Below, piece by piece: positions 1-11,350 of a DNA stretch of 64,000 nt (position 1 is its first letter; every line of letters begins with the position of its first letter). Source of the stretch: Argopecten irradians (Eukaryota > Mollusca > Bivalvia > Pectinida > Pectinidae); NCBI RefSeq assembly GCF_041381155.1, contig NC_091142.1, forward strand, positions 33,178,369 to 33,242,368, given 5' to 3'. The notes under the pieces were generated by a model that saw only the letters and a list, made by a program, of their open reading frames with translations, was not told the DNA's origin and searched no databases. A program made the position numbers and the translations under genes.

Positions 1-121
1 AACAAAAAACTATATGTTTACACATTTTTTTCTGGTTAGAGTGACGGTATACGTTGCGTTATAAATATCAACATAACTTCTGTATACTATTATAGTTTTA
101 TAAATATGTAAAAGGAGCGGG

Positions 122-215
122 TCGGTGTGACTTATATAGTGTTAAATACGGTCTCTGTCACTCAGCATGCTTCTTTCCACGCCGGAGACCCGGTTTCGAT
201 TCCTGGTCAGGGCAC
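122..215 (+). mobile_element. tRNA-derived SINE head (fragment)
   Basis: The stretch reads like the tRNA-related head of a SINE. A box-A-like segment (TGACTTATATAGTGTTAAAT, 127-146) is followed about 45 bases later by a box-B-like segment (GGTTTCGATTCCTG, 192-205) close to the RNA polymerase III consensus GGTTCGANNCC. The anticodon region does not fold into a normal tRNA arm, so this is not a functional tRNA gene. It lies directly upstream of a decayed LINE. No clear SINE tail or target duplication is visible. The call rests on the two box motifs and their spacing. Confidence 0.5.
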
Positions 216-339
216 TCGACAGGAATGTGTATTTTCCCTATTTTTCTACGCATACATACGGGTTTTGGTAGACTTTCATACATTTTATCCACTACGTCAA
301 TTCAGTGTAATAGAATAAAAGTTCGTTAGAATGCCGAGC

Positions 340-1690
340 ATCGTAATAACTACGGCGTGGGGCGTGGAAATGCTCAGTAAAGCGTGATGTATGCAGATGA
401 TCTTGTACTAACTGCTGAATCAGTTAAAAATTTACAAGATATGCTGAATATGTTTAGCTCTCAGTAAATACTGACAAAACTAAAATTGTTTGTGTTTAGA
501 AATGGAGGTCACCTCCGAAATGATGAAGTGTGGTTTTTTGATGGAAAGGCGTTAGAGGTAGTGGAACAGTTTACCTACCTGGGTTTTTGTTTTCAAGTAT
601 AATAATAAATTTAATATTAGACTAAAACAGCTTGCTGCTCAAGGCCGAAAGGCAGCCAAAAGGCAGTCTTTGCTTTACTGTCAAAGTGTAAAAAAAGATG
701 AATTTATATTGCCATACTTCGTTATTCATCTGAAGTATGGGGACCTAGTAATGGTAGTGAGATTGAGAAATTACAACTGGAATTTTGTAAAAAGATTTTA
801 AGTGTTAAAAATTCTACATGTAATACCATGATATATTTTGAATTAGGTAGATTTCCTTTAGTGTATACACAGTATTATTATGTGATAAAGTACTGGTTTT
901 AACTTCTGAATAATAGTAATTGTTTACCACGTACAGCTTACCAGGAGTTAATGTTCTTGCCTAGACTTAAAAGAGTTTTTAATTGGGTAACTTTTGCGAA
1001 AGATAAACTGTTTTCACTTGGTCTTGATGATATATGGTTAAACCAAAACAATTTAGATATTTCTGTAGATTTACCATATAATAAGCAAAGAATTTTTGAC
1101 AATGCGCTCCAAAGTATGTATTCTTTACTAGAGAAACTCTCCGAAATATCAACTGTACAGACATTTGGTTGATGGATTATCATAACAGTTTTATTTGAGT
1201 AAATATATTTCAAAGGGTAATATAATTGCCCTTAATAGGTTGAGATTATCAGCTCACTCGCTAAATATTGAATCAGGAAGATATAGAAATATTGTTAGAA
1301 ATGAGCGGTTTTGCATAATCTGTAACTCTGGTGATATTTAAGATGAATACCATTTTTTGTTTGGTCCAACTTTCCATGATATTCGTTCAAAACGAATTAA
1401 ACTATATTATTGGAAAAAAGCCATCGGTGTTAAAAATGATACAATTACTAAGCTTAACTAATTTGAAAGATTTGTCTATGTTAAGTAAATACATTTACGA
1501 GGCTAACCAAATAAGGAGAAATTATTGCCTGGAAAAAAACCTGTCCATTCACTGTGTATTTATTATACATGTGTACATGTAACCTGTCCTCTCTACACTG
1601 CTTTAGTGCAGTGCCTGCTCTGTAAAAATGTTGTCTTTTGTACAGATGGGCTGTAAAGACTAAAGTAATAAAAGAATTTGAAGTCTACCC
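340..1690 (+). mobile_element. Decayed non-LTR retrotransposon (LINE), 3' part of the reverse transcriptase ORF
   Basis: This is a 5'-truncated, multiply broken LINE copy. Around 388-460 it encodes VMYADDLVLTAESVKNLQDM, which holds the YADD catalytic motif of reverse transcriptase. It is followed by a TDKTK segment, then W-DGKALEVVEQFTYLGF (about 530-590), the usual region after the palm domain. Downstream come EVWGPSNGSEIEKLQLEFCK (about 736-795), RLRLSAHSLNIESGRYRN (about 1239-1293) and a C-x2-C-x9-H-like cluster (CIICNSGDI, then DEYHF, about 1314-1360) typical of LINE C-termini. An in-frame stop falls between GDI and DEYHF, and several frame changes occur, so it cannot make an active enzyme. 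The end near 1690 follows an AATAAAAGAATTTG tail. Clade was not decided. Confidence 0.85.
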
Positions 1691-1969
1691 CTGTCACGTT
1701 ACACTGAGTAGTAAGTTAAAGGTAAAGCACCAGTGATATGCCGTTCACCACCAGAGGTAAGTTAATAACGGCTGACATTCACTATATCTTTATTACATTA
1801 TATATTACTATTACAGTATATTATGTAATTACCAATGTCTCTCATTAGTTCATGTCAAGTGCAGTAAACCACTGTTATATCACACATCTGGTGACCGACA
1901 CAATCACTTGATTATAAACATGTAACAGGAGCGAGACGGGCCCAGTTTGTTAATAACTACAAACTACAC
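1691..1969. other. Unassigned spacer
   Basis: AT-rich spacer between the LINE tail and the TIR element. No coding potential or repeat structure is recognised. Confidence 0.5.
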
Positions 1970-2149
1970 CCGGTGTAACGTTGTAACGTTGAAAATGGAC
2001 CCCCGTTGAAAACTGACCTCGGGTCAATTTCCAACGTTGAAAGATGACCCCGAAACCGTTGAAAACTGAACTTTAAGCGCACTTTTCACACCGACCCGTT
2101 GAAAATGTACCCCATTGAAATGTGACCCAAAAAACTCGTTTTTTACAAA

Positions 2150-2540
2150 ACGACACAACACAACACACGGCACCACAACATCACACAACCACACAGCATC
2201 ACACAACACAGCATCACACCAACTAACAACACAACACAACACAACAACACACAACACCACACAACAACACAACATCACAACAAAACATCACACAACACAA
2301 CAACACCACAATACACAACCACGCAACGACAATACAACACCACCCAACAACAACACAACACAACATCACATATCAACACATCACAAAACAACACACAACA
2401 AAAACAACAGAACATCACACAATAACACACAACAACAACAACAACACACAACACATAACCACAAAACAACAGTACAACACAACGCAACACAACACAAAGC
2501 AACACAACACAACCATACGCAGAAACACAACACAACCATA
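2150..2540. repeat. CACAA-type low-complexity tract
   Basis: Irregular repetition of CACAACA/ACACAACA with almost no G on the plus strand. Open frames on both strands here are made of reiterated H/N/T/Q (plus) or C/V/L (minus) residues and are low-complexity artefacts. A longer tract of the same kind sits at the same place in the second copy of this element. Confidence 0.85.
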
Positions 2541-2629
2541 CGCAGAACACAACATAACCGATCCATACGCAGGTATATAATACATGTATTCTTGTATTGC
2601 AGGGAATAAATAGAGGTTTACACAATGAG

Positions 2630-2762
2630 TGGTTGTTGAATATTGAATTTATAGTGAGTTATTTTTTTAAAGTTACAAAAGACACGAGCTTTAGCGAGTG
2701 TCTTTTGTAACTTTTAAAAAAATAACTTACGAGTGTAGAATAAATTCAATATTCAACAACCA
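2630..2762. repeat. Long hairpin (inverted repeat)
   Basis: The left arm begins TGGTTGTTGAATATTGAATT and runs through GTTACAAAAGACACGAGC. The right arm mirrors it (GTGTCTTTTGTAACTTTTAA ... AATTCAATATTCAACAACCA), with a short loop near TTTAGCGA. The arms are about 60 bp and nearly perfect. Half of a related, more diverged sequence occurs at 30770-30850, so this is part of an interspersed repeat family inserted in or captured by the surrounding element. Confidence 0.8.
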
Positions 2763-3247
2763 CGAGTAGTGTGACCTGTTTCGACCACAATCATATTCGT
2801 TTTTAGCCGATATAAATACGGCGTGTATTCGGCGGGGATACGGTAACGTATATTTACCGAAATAAGCAAAAAAGGTGTAACTGTGTTAGTAATATTTTCA
2901 TCAGCAAAAAGACACTAATTAGTATTCAAAAGTCATCGTTTGATAAAGAATCCATCGATATCTAATTGGAAAATCTTTAGGATTAAATAATACTCATCTA
3001 ACGTCTTATTGAGTTCAAATCTTTATAGTTGTTTCCAGAAAATAAAAATTCAATGTCGGACCACATGTTTAAATGTAAAATCATTCGCACGACACGGCAT
3101 CGTCTATTTCCCGCCAAATAATCATCATGTCATTACCATCAAGATAAAGTTCGTTTCATAGACATTAAATCTACGAAACTCCTCAGTGGAATTCATGTCC
3201 GTCAAGATGTATTATTGGTACATAAGATCAATTTAACCTGTATGAAA

Positions 3248-3443
3248 ACGTCACGTATTTTGACACAACGATCACGACGCATACGCTTTCCAACACCAGT
3301 TTGGACGTCAAGCAGCGATCACAACATAGTATGACGTCATTCGATTATTGATGACGTTGACAAATGATGACGTGACACCAAGCAAAAGAAGTTCGGTCAC
3401 AGTTCATCGTGTAAGCCAATCAGAATGCGCACAAAGTTTTATA
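3248..3443 (+). promoter_or_regulatory. CRE-rich promoter-like segment
   Basis: About 130 bp contains five CRE-type sites: ACGTCACG (3248), GACGTCA (3304), a full TGACGTCA palindrome (3332-3339), TGACGT (3352) and TGACGTGA (3368-3375). They are followed by a CCAAT box (3416-3420) and a TTTTATA element (3437-3443), then an ORF starting at 3503. CRE sites are bound by CREB/ATF proteins in animals. Function here is inferred from motif clustering only. Confidence 0.4.
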
Positions 3444-3502
3444 CCACATGTGCTATAAACAAATTGTTAATCAACAGCTGATACCCTTAGACACCGCCTA
3501 TT

Positions 3503-3730
3503 GTGGTAGAAATGAATTTGAACTCTACACAGAAAAATCATAGTACCAACGACACTCGTTCCATACCCCTTAAGAAACGGATAAAGGAAAGGGATCCTTC
3601 TTCGGATTCTGATTACACAGGAACAACTTGTTCATACGTGTTCCAGTCAGAATTACATGAAAGAGATGATACAATTACTTGCACGCATGTTGAAACGGAA
3701 CGCGCAAAACCTATTATGTTATTCTATTAG
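3503..3730 (+). CDS. Hypothetical 75-residue ORF inside the TIR element
   Basis: The frame opens about 60 bases after a TTTTATA element and a CRE/CCAAT cluster. The second ATG at 3512 is an alternative start. The product is polar, with a basic segment (PLKKRIKERD) followed by an acidic serine stretch (PSSDSD), which might be a nuclear-localisation-like patch. There is no signal peptide, membrane segment or recognised domain. Its mixed composition sets it apart from the low-complexity frames nearby. It could be a first exon picked up by the transposon, part of a nested repeat, or a chance frame. No function is assigned. Confidence 0.25.
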   Translation: MVEMNLNSTQKNHSTNDTRSIPLKKRIKERDPSSDSDYTGTTCSYVFQSELHERDDTITCTHVETERAKPIMLFY

Positions 3731-4124
3731 GAATTGCGATAACAGAATTCGAGAAGTATGTTTGTGCAACCGCTATATATGCGAATGTACTAAGGTCATT
3801 TTCAACAGACCATCCGTTGAGAGTTTGCCAAGGTCATTTTTCAACGGTCATTTTTCAACAGACCTGCCGTTGAGAATTGACCCTAGACGCTGTCAATTTT
3901 CAACGGCATGTTCAATTTTCAACGGCATTCGGGGTCCGTTTTCAGCGTTGAAAAATGACCCGAGGTCAATTTTCAACGGAGGTCCATTTTCAACGTTACA
4001 CTGCCGGTGTGTTTCAACCCAGGTTCGTAGGGTTTTGTTTGATTTTTGCTGGTGAAGGAAAACGAGACAAATACTTTTAACACGTAACAATATTTATTAA
4101 TAACGACATATTACATATTAAACG

Positions 4125-4556
4125 ATGTATTACACAAGACGTAGGGCCCAACAACGACGAGACTATTTACAAAATATCCCCCGACAACCCCTCCATACCC
4201 CACCTACAACCCTACCATCCTCTACCTATTACCCACCTCTATTTAAAACCTATAAGGTCCAGGAACTCAATCCTTCAGTACACCGCAATGAAATGGATAG
4301 AACACCCCTATATATACCCGACTATAACAATACATGCACGATCGACCAATACGAAGACGAACACAACACAGGCGCTCGATACAATGACATATTATTCACG
4401 ACAGCTACACGTGTACAAGATACACACGCACTCTTACAGCTAGCACAGGACCACGGTACGATATATATTCACATGAAACACAAAACTATTTACAAGCCCT
4501 GCTACAAACATATTTCTGTATATATATTACAAACATGTTATGGGAATATCGACTAG
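4125..4556 (+). CDS. Hypothetical 143-residue ORF
   Basis: An uninterrupted frame just outside the right end of the TIR element. The N-terminus is basic (MYYTRRRAQQRRDYLQ), followed by a proline/threonine/serine/tyrosine-rich stretch and then a D/N/T-rich half ending CYGNID. The plus strand is unusually C-rich here (ACC, CCC and TAC codons) compared with its AT-rich surroundings, which may mark transferred or element-derived DNA. No domain, signal peptide or membrane segment is recognised, and no start context or splice sites support it. It may be a fragment of an unrecognised element or a chance frame. Confidence 0.3.
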   Translation: MYYTRRRAQQRRDYLQNIPRQPLHTPPTTLPSSTYYPPLFKTYKVQELNPSVHRNEMDRTPLYIPDYNNTCTIDQYEDEHNTGARYNDILFTTATRVQDTHALLQLAQDHGTIYIHMKHKTIYKPCYKHISVYILQTCYGNID

Positions 4557-5687
4557 GAATAGAAATCATAACCTTGAATTCGTTATAAATATGCTTTTCT
4601 GTAAAATGTATACTTATTATAATTACTTGTGTCTTATTTGGCAAAATGGTAGAAAATGCATAAAATTTAATAACGTGCTCTTAAAATAAACAGCACACAT
4701 GTTGATTTTTTTAAATGCGATCCAGAATTTATGTGGTGTATAAAACTGGATTACCCGAAAAAAATAGATCTACGGTCAGAACCAGACAACTGCCCAAATG
4801 TGTTTTCAAAATCGAGGCCCAATGGAAGACATAGCAAATTTGGATTTTTGAGGAATAAAGAATATTATTTGGAAAGGTCCCAGCCATGCATATCCTACAG
4901 GTGCTCGACAAGTGAAATTTCCGACGTATTTATCGCTCGGTCGCAACAATAATAAAAAATGTCGGTCACCTTAACCACTCTGCCACATCCATCACGGATG
5001 GTAATTTTTGTAGACACATTAACTACCCAGTATCCGCTACTAAACCCTGAAAGGTCACTGCCACCATCTCCTCTGATGTGAACGTGTTTGTATATGTAAA
5101 TTATCAATTAAAATGTGGTCAGGATCTTACCTGTATAAGATTGTCTCTCAATTAGCCAAGATATGAACACACCTGAGCAAAGTAAAGTTTGAGTTATTCG
5201 TTATTCGAATTACGAATAACTATCCACCATTTCTTTGCTATACACCTGTGGCTTCAGTAGTTAATATCTGATGTGTGGTGGTTGTTTACTGCTTATATAA
5301 GGCAACAGCTGCGAAAGTTATATTAATTATTGTTTTATTTATTTTCGCTTTCTGCATGAAGTAAACCTGAACTGAACATTTTTTGGACACACAGTCGGCG
5401 TGTGGATATTCCGAACACAATATCATGTGTCTTATGTAATAGTGGCGAACACCGTATATCATCATAATGTTATTATTTATTAAAACAACAGACGGTTGGG
5501 TTGGCTCGTCTACATTAATCCACCTTCCTCCACGTGAGATGAAATGCGAAGGCCAGAGAGAGAGAGAGAGTTGGAGGGGGGTACCTAGCGCCGGGATAAT
5601 GGTTTTGTATAGATCATGAAATAAAATAATCACAAAGTTGCCGGCACATCAGTCAGCCTCAAACTTCAAACAGTAAGAGGTCTCCTG
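4557..5687. other. Unassigned non-coding DNA
   Basis: AT-rich sequence with no gene recognised. It includes a minus-strand tRNA-like A box (4961-4990) and a short GA microsatellite (about 5557-5572). Confidence 0.5.
4961..4990 (-). other. tRNA-like A-box fragment
   Basis: On the minus strand the sequence reads TGGCAGAGTGGTTAAGGTGA, very close to the A box and D arm of serine/leucine-type tRNAs. No matching B box or acceptor stem follows, so it is a decayed tRNA or SINE relic, not a tRNA gene. Confidence 0.35.
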
Positions 5688-5690
5688 TTA

Positions 5691-6888
5691 TGCTAGGTTT
5701 ACACTATGTTCCCGGCGATCACGGTAGCCCCGTTTGCCCGAAACGTGGTGCGCCGTGGAATTTTGGCTATTTTTGTCTCTGTATTCAAGTTGAGCTAGGT
5801 CTTGTGAAGTTTTGCCACGGTCTTTTACGGATTACGTAATGGACCGTGGATATACGGGAATGTGCTGTTCCGGGAGGTTAAAGGTACACTACGGCTTTAG
5901 CACGGTCTATCAAGGATACCACTACGTTCTCACCAGGCCTGTTACGATCTGATGAGGTCTGCTACGTTTTACACGTTTTGATCAAGCTCCGATACGTTTT
6001 TCACGGTCCGCCAAGGCTTACTAGGGATGAAAGTCTGATACCGGGATTTTTTTTGAAGCAAATGAAACAATATTTATTGCCGAAAATGTCATTTCAAACA
6101 CATTTTAATTACAAATTTATATTTGGTATAAATATATAATTATTATAGCCAAGTGTTTTTTACGCCATTTTTTTCTGTAATGGTTAATCACTTAATCTGT
6201 CTTTTGCAATAATAGCTTTTGTATAATTTGATGGTTTTAATGTGTTTGATAATGACTATTTCTATTTAATAATACAAATAATCCATGAAGTAGCAAATAT
6301 GTACCAGGCCAGGCAATGATACTTCATCAGATATTGGTTGCAACGTAAGACCGTAATAAGACGTAACACGCCGTATCACGTCGGGCTTTCAATCGCTACA
6401 AGCCGTGATGTGCCTTGACAGAACGTATCGAAACGGTTATCATCCACCTTGGCTTGCCGTCAAAACCTTGACAAACCTTCACAAAACGTGCAGCCAATCT
6501 GCATCAACCGTGAAAAAACGTGGAAAAAACGCAACAGAACGTCACAAAACTTGAAATCACCGTTAGATTTCGGGAAACGTGCTTGCTGCCCGTTCCATCA
6601 CGGATCGTCTAGAAGTTTTGTTACGGCCTCGCACGCATTGTTACGTTTTGTTACGTCAATCCCGTTTTATGACGTCCTGTGGCGTTTACCATCTGTACCG
6701 TGACTGCCGTGGCAAATTTTTTGATAGTTTAAAAATCTGGCACGGCATCCACGGTAATCACGACCGCTCACGTTTGTCTATCACGTCCTTCTGCGTTGTC
6801 TCAAGTTGTCTCGCGGTCACCACGTTTTTTCCACGGTGGCCCGAAACGGGGCTGCCGTGGCCGCCGGGAACATAGTGTAAACCTAGCA
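5691..6888. mobile_element. PIF/Harbinger-like non-autonomous TIR element (1198 bp)
   Basis: Terminal inverted repeats start TGCTAGGTTTACACTATGTT at the left, and the right end is the exact complement (ends AGTGTAAACCTAGCA). Similarity continues about 55-60 bp inward through CCCGGCG and GCCCCGTTT. Both ends are flanked by TTA (5688-5690 and 6889-6891), a 3-bp TWA-type target duplication that fits the PIF/Harbinger superfamily. The interior has many scattered CACGG, ACGTTTT and TTACG motifs and no transposase. Superfamily placement rests on the target duplication alone. Confidence 0.8.
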
Positions 6889-6891
6889 TTA

Positions 6892-8725
6892 CTCAATGAA
6901 ATGTTTATATGTTAATAAATCCGAAATACACACACATATATATATATGATACATTCCTGTATTCTTGTCTTTTAACCTTAATTGTTTTCATCAAGTTTCG
7001 GATTTTTGCCGACAGAGCATAAATGATTTCCATCATTTGATCAATATTGGTCTAAAATCGTGTATGTATATGTCTTATTAACCACAAACATAATATAGAA
7101 TATTTGTTTTGCCTTTGGTACATGCGCAATCAGCACTTCATTCCATATAGGATATAATGCCTCGGAATTTTTTCGGAGTGCAATTAATATTTTTTATATT
7201 TTAACTTGAAATAAAATTAGAAGCTCAAAACTTTTCAATGTTGGTAATGGTGTAAAGTAAGTAACTTTTGTAACTGAAGAAAATACTAAATTGTCTGCTC
7301 CTGTTTTTGATAGTGAAAAAAAATTACCATTTGTCAGCAGTGGAGCACCTTTAAAATGTAATTACATTTTGTGTATCTTTTTGATGAACGTTGTCAATGT
7401 GTTATCTGTTGTTAAATAGCTTTGTGATAAGATACTGTTTAACAAATAAAATTATTCACGATGTGACAAAGTCTTCGTGAATACATCCATCCCAAACATG
7501 AAATGTTACACTTGTAATAACTTTATAGACACACATTGTAAATAGATTGCTAGCTGACCAAGCCTTAAATCCACTCGGAGATAGAATTAAAGGTGATAAA
7601 TGATTGACATACTGGGTTAAAATATAACTAGTACAAGCAGGCTGTTGTGAATTGGGTTTATTTCCACAAAACCTACATTAGCACACTAAATATCCGTAAA
7701 TATTATAAGTAGTGTAAACAATATACGAATGTTTCTTTATACTATTACGATAGCATACTATAGTATGAATATTAATTGTCTTAGCAGGTTCCTGTACGCC
7801 AGATATTCAACCAGCAGTGAAAGACAGGTTAAAGAGTTGCGGCCTGTGCGGTGATATGCCCGCGCATGCTCACACGATAATACTCGAGTAGCGCGCGCGC
7901 TCACAGGTGTTTGAACCTCATACAAACATGTTTATTATACATGTGTGACTCCCGTCTTTTCCAATTCAATAAAACCATTTCATTATCTACGCGTGGAAAA
8001 CGACCTTCTTTTCACTACTTTTGTTATTTTATATTTTACTACGAAATGCTGAATTGGACGACACCGCACTTATCGGTAGATTCATAACGGTGCGTAAAAT
8101 CGGTATCAATTCTCACCTTCTTGTTTCGATTTGAACATGATAAATCGATGAAAACATCTTTCAAATTTCCTTAATCAAACATTAAAAGTTCAAAGCGGTG
8201 AAAAACGGCGTCCGGCAGTTCTGCATGACGACAACCGGAATGTGTTTTTGCGCCAAAATCAATATGTGACGTCACGAAAACATCGCAATATAAAAAAAAT
8301 GTTGCTTGTATAGTCGCTTATATGCTACATTTTATAATTGATAAATTTCTACATTTTCCCTTGCATTAAATTCGCCGCTTCAGTTACAAATAATTTACAT
8401 GTAACGGTTTGATAAAGAAGTACATAATGACACTACTAATACTTTAAATAAAACTGGCTATTTCTCGCAATATTTTACGGTGAATTGGTAATTGACAGAC
8501 TTTTGTTTTCTAGTGATACGGTCCTAATCTTAACTGATCGATTGATTGATAATCGGACAGAAAAATCCAAAGGAGAAGAAGAAAAGGCAAATATTAGTCA
8601 TATGATATATAGAATCTATCACGAGTTTCGATTCATGTTAGATTTATGATACTCGTTTCGATTTTTTTTAAAACTCAAAACTCGCATTATCAATCAAATA
8701 TGAAGGGAAGCTCATGACAGGTCCT
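6892..8725. other. Unassigned non-coding DNA with one interspersed repeat
   Basis: No gene recognised. It contains a short CA/TA microsatellite (about 6930-6950), the repeat described at 7055-7315, and a small GC-rich patch with CGCGCGCGC (about 7890-7900). Confidence 0.5.
7055..7315 (+). repeat. Interspersed repeat related to the interior of the 22.4-24.0 kb transposon
   Basis: From the TGTATATGTCTTATTAACC region through TTTGTTTTGCCTTTGG, GCAATCAG, TTTTTTCGGAG and ACTGAAGAAAATAC, the order of words matches 23040-23280 (for example ATATGTCTAATAAACAC, TTTGTTTTGCTTTTG, GCAATCAG, TTTTTTTCGGAGG, ACTGAAGAAAATTAC) with substitutions and small indels. The second copy lies inside a TIR element, so this one is probably a remnant of the same or a related element. 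Confidence 0.65.
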
Positions 8726-9254
8726 CTATATTCATGGACAAGGTCCGGATAAACATGTATACACGGATAAGGTCCGGATAAACATATATACATGGACAAG
8801 GTCCGGATAAACATATATACATGGACAAGGTCCAGATACACATGTATACATGGACAAGGTCCAGATAAACATGTATACATGGACAAGGTCCGGATAAACA
8901 TATATACATGGACAAGGTCCGGATAAACATATATACATGGACAAGGTCCGGATAAACATGTATACATGGACAAGGTCCAGATAAACATATATACATAGAC
9001 AAGGTCCAGATAAACATGTATACACGGATAAGGTCCAGATAAACATGTATACATGGACAAGGTCCGGATACACATGTATACATGGACAAGGTCCGGATAA
9101 ACATATATACATGGACAAGGTCCAGATAAACATGTATACATGGACAAGGTCCAGATAAACATATATACATGGACAAGGTCCAGATAAACATGTATACACG
9201 GATAAGGTCCAGATAAACATGTATACATGGACAAGGTCCGGATAAACATGTATA

Positions 9255-9900
9255 CATGGACAAGGTCCGGATAAATATATATACATGGACAAGGTCCAGA
9301 TAAACATGTATACACGGATAAGGTCCAGATAAACATATATACATGGACAAGGTCCAGATAAACATGTATACACGGACAAGGTCCAGATAAACACGTATAC
9401 ATGGACGAGGTCCAGATAAACATGTATACACGGATAAGGTCCGGATAAACATGTATACATGGAAAAGGTCCGGATAAACATGTATACATGGACAAGGTCT
9501 GGATAAACATGTATACACGGATAAGGTCCAGATAAACATATATACATGGACAATGTCCAGATAAACATGTATTCACGGATAAGGTCCAGATAAACATGTA
9601 CACATGGACAAGGTTCGGATAAACATATATACACGGATAAGGTCCAGATAAACATGTATACATGGACAAGGTCCGGATAAACATGTATACATGGACAAGG
9701 TCCGGATAAACATGTATACATGGACAAGGTTCGGATAAACATGTATACATGGACAAGGTCCAGATAAACATGTATACACGGATAAGGTCCAGATAAACAT
9801 ATATACATGGACAAGGTCTGGATAAACATGTATACATGGACAAGGTCCGGATAAACATGTATACATGGACAAGGTCCAGATACACATTTATACATGGACA
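9255..9900. repeat. Higher-order block in the 29-bp array, left copy
   Basis: Variant units in this block recur in the same order about 1449-1450 bp downstream (10704-11350). Markers include ATACATGGACAATGTCCAG followed by TATTCACGG (about 9541-9575 and 10990-11024). The offset is almost exactly 50 units, pointing to duplication of a block of many units within the array. Confidence 0.75.
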
Positions 9901-10703
9901 AGGTCCGGATAAACATATATACATGGACAAGGTCCGGATAAACATGTATACACGGATAAGGTCCAGATAAACATGTATACATGGACAAGGTCCAGATAAA
10001 CATGTATACATGGACAAGGTCCAGATAAACATGTATACACGGATAAGGTCCAGATAAACATATATACATGGACAAGGTCCGGATAAACATGTATACACGG
10101 ATAAGGTCCAGATAAACATGTATACATGGACAAGGTCCAGATAAACATGTATACATGGACAAGGTCTGGATAAACATGTATACATGGACAAGGTTCAGGT
10201 AAACATGTATACACGGATAAGGTCCAGATAAACATGTATACATGGACAAGGTCCGGATAAACATATATACATGGACAAGGTCTGGAAAACATATATACAT
10301 GGACAAGGTCCAGATAAACATGTATACATGGACAAGGTTCGGATAAACATGTATACATGGACAAGGTCCGGATAAACATATATACATGGACAAGGTCTGG
10401 ATAAACATGTATACATGGACAAGGTCCAGATACACATGTATACATGGACAAGGTCCAGATAAACATGTATACATGGACAAGGTCCGGATAAACATATATA
10501 CATGGACAAGGTCCGGATAAACATATATACATGGACAAGGTCCAGATAAACATGTATACATGGACGAGGTCCAGATAAACATGTATACATGGACAAGGTC
10601 TGGATAAACATGTATACATGGACAAGGTCCAGATAAACATGTATACACGGATAAGGTCCAGATAAACATGTATACATGGACAAGGTCCGGATAAACATGT
10701 ATA

Positions 10704-11350
10704 CATGGACAAGGTCCGGATAAATATATATACATGGACAAGGTCCAGATAAACATGTATACACGGATAAGGTCCAGATAAACATATATACATGGACAAG
10801 GTCCAGATAAACATGTATACACGGACAAGGTCCAGATAAACACGTATACATGGACGAGGTCCAGATAAACATGTATACACGGATAAGGTCCGGATAAACA
10901 TGTATACATGGAAAAGGTCCGGATAAACATGTATACATGGACAAGGTCTGGATAAACATGTATACACGGATAAGGTCCAGATAAACATATATACATGGAC
11001 AATGTCCAGATAAACATGTATTCACGGATAAGGTCCAGATAAACATGTACACATGGACAAGGTTCGGATAAACATATATACACGGATAAGGTCCAGATAA
11101 ACATGTATACATGGACAAGGTCCGGATAAACATGTATACATGGACAAGGTCCGGATAAACATGTATACATGGACAAGGTTCGGATAAACATGTATACATG
11201 GACAAGGTCCAGATAAACATGTATACACGGATAAGGTCCAGATAAACATATATACATGGACAAGGTCTGGATAAACATGTATACATGGACAAGGTCTGGA
11301 TAAACATGTATACATGGACAAGGTCCAGTATACATGGACAAGGTCCAGAT
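10704..11350. repeat. Higher-order block in the 29-bp array, right copy
   Basis: Second copy of the block at 9255-9900, recognised by the same order of rare variant units. A similar offset (1450 bp) separates the rare AAGGTCTTGATAAAC units at about 12401 and 13851. Confidence 0.75.

Larger units (their letters stand above)
1970..4005. mobile_element. Non-autonomous TIR DNA transposon, copy 1, with internal insert
   Basis: The ends are inverted copies of each other: the left end reads CCGGTGTAACG then TTGAAAATGGACCCCCGTTG, and the right end near 3960-4005 is its reverse complement. Both ends carry several sub-terminal copies of CGTTGAAAA and its complement. A second copy with the same ends lies at 51005-52338, which shows the boundaries independently. 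Between the ends are a CACAA tract (2150-2540) and a conserved junction ending in CTTGTATTGCAGGGAATAAA (about 2591-2610), both shared with copy 2. The segment at about 2616-3770 is absent from copy 2 and holds a hairpin, a promoter-like cluster and a short ORF. No transposase is visible, so it would depend on another element. CCGG occurs at or near both ends, but a target duplication could not be fixed. Superfamily unknown. Confidence 0.75.

Noticed and set aside
122-215. A functional tRNA gene
   Set aside because: Only box A- and box B-like motifs are present; the cloverleaf cannot be drawn, so a SINE head is a better reading.
938-1213. Minus-strand frame of 91 codons
   Set aside because: Antisense shadow of the decayed LINE, whose plus-strand reading matches reverse transcriptase C-terminal motifs.
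2024-2625. Histidine/asparagine/threonine-rich or cysteine/valine-rich frames
   Set aside because: Translation of the CACAA low-complexity tract; the same appears at 51139-52122.
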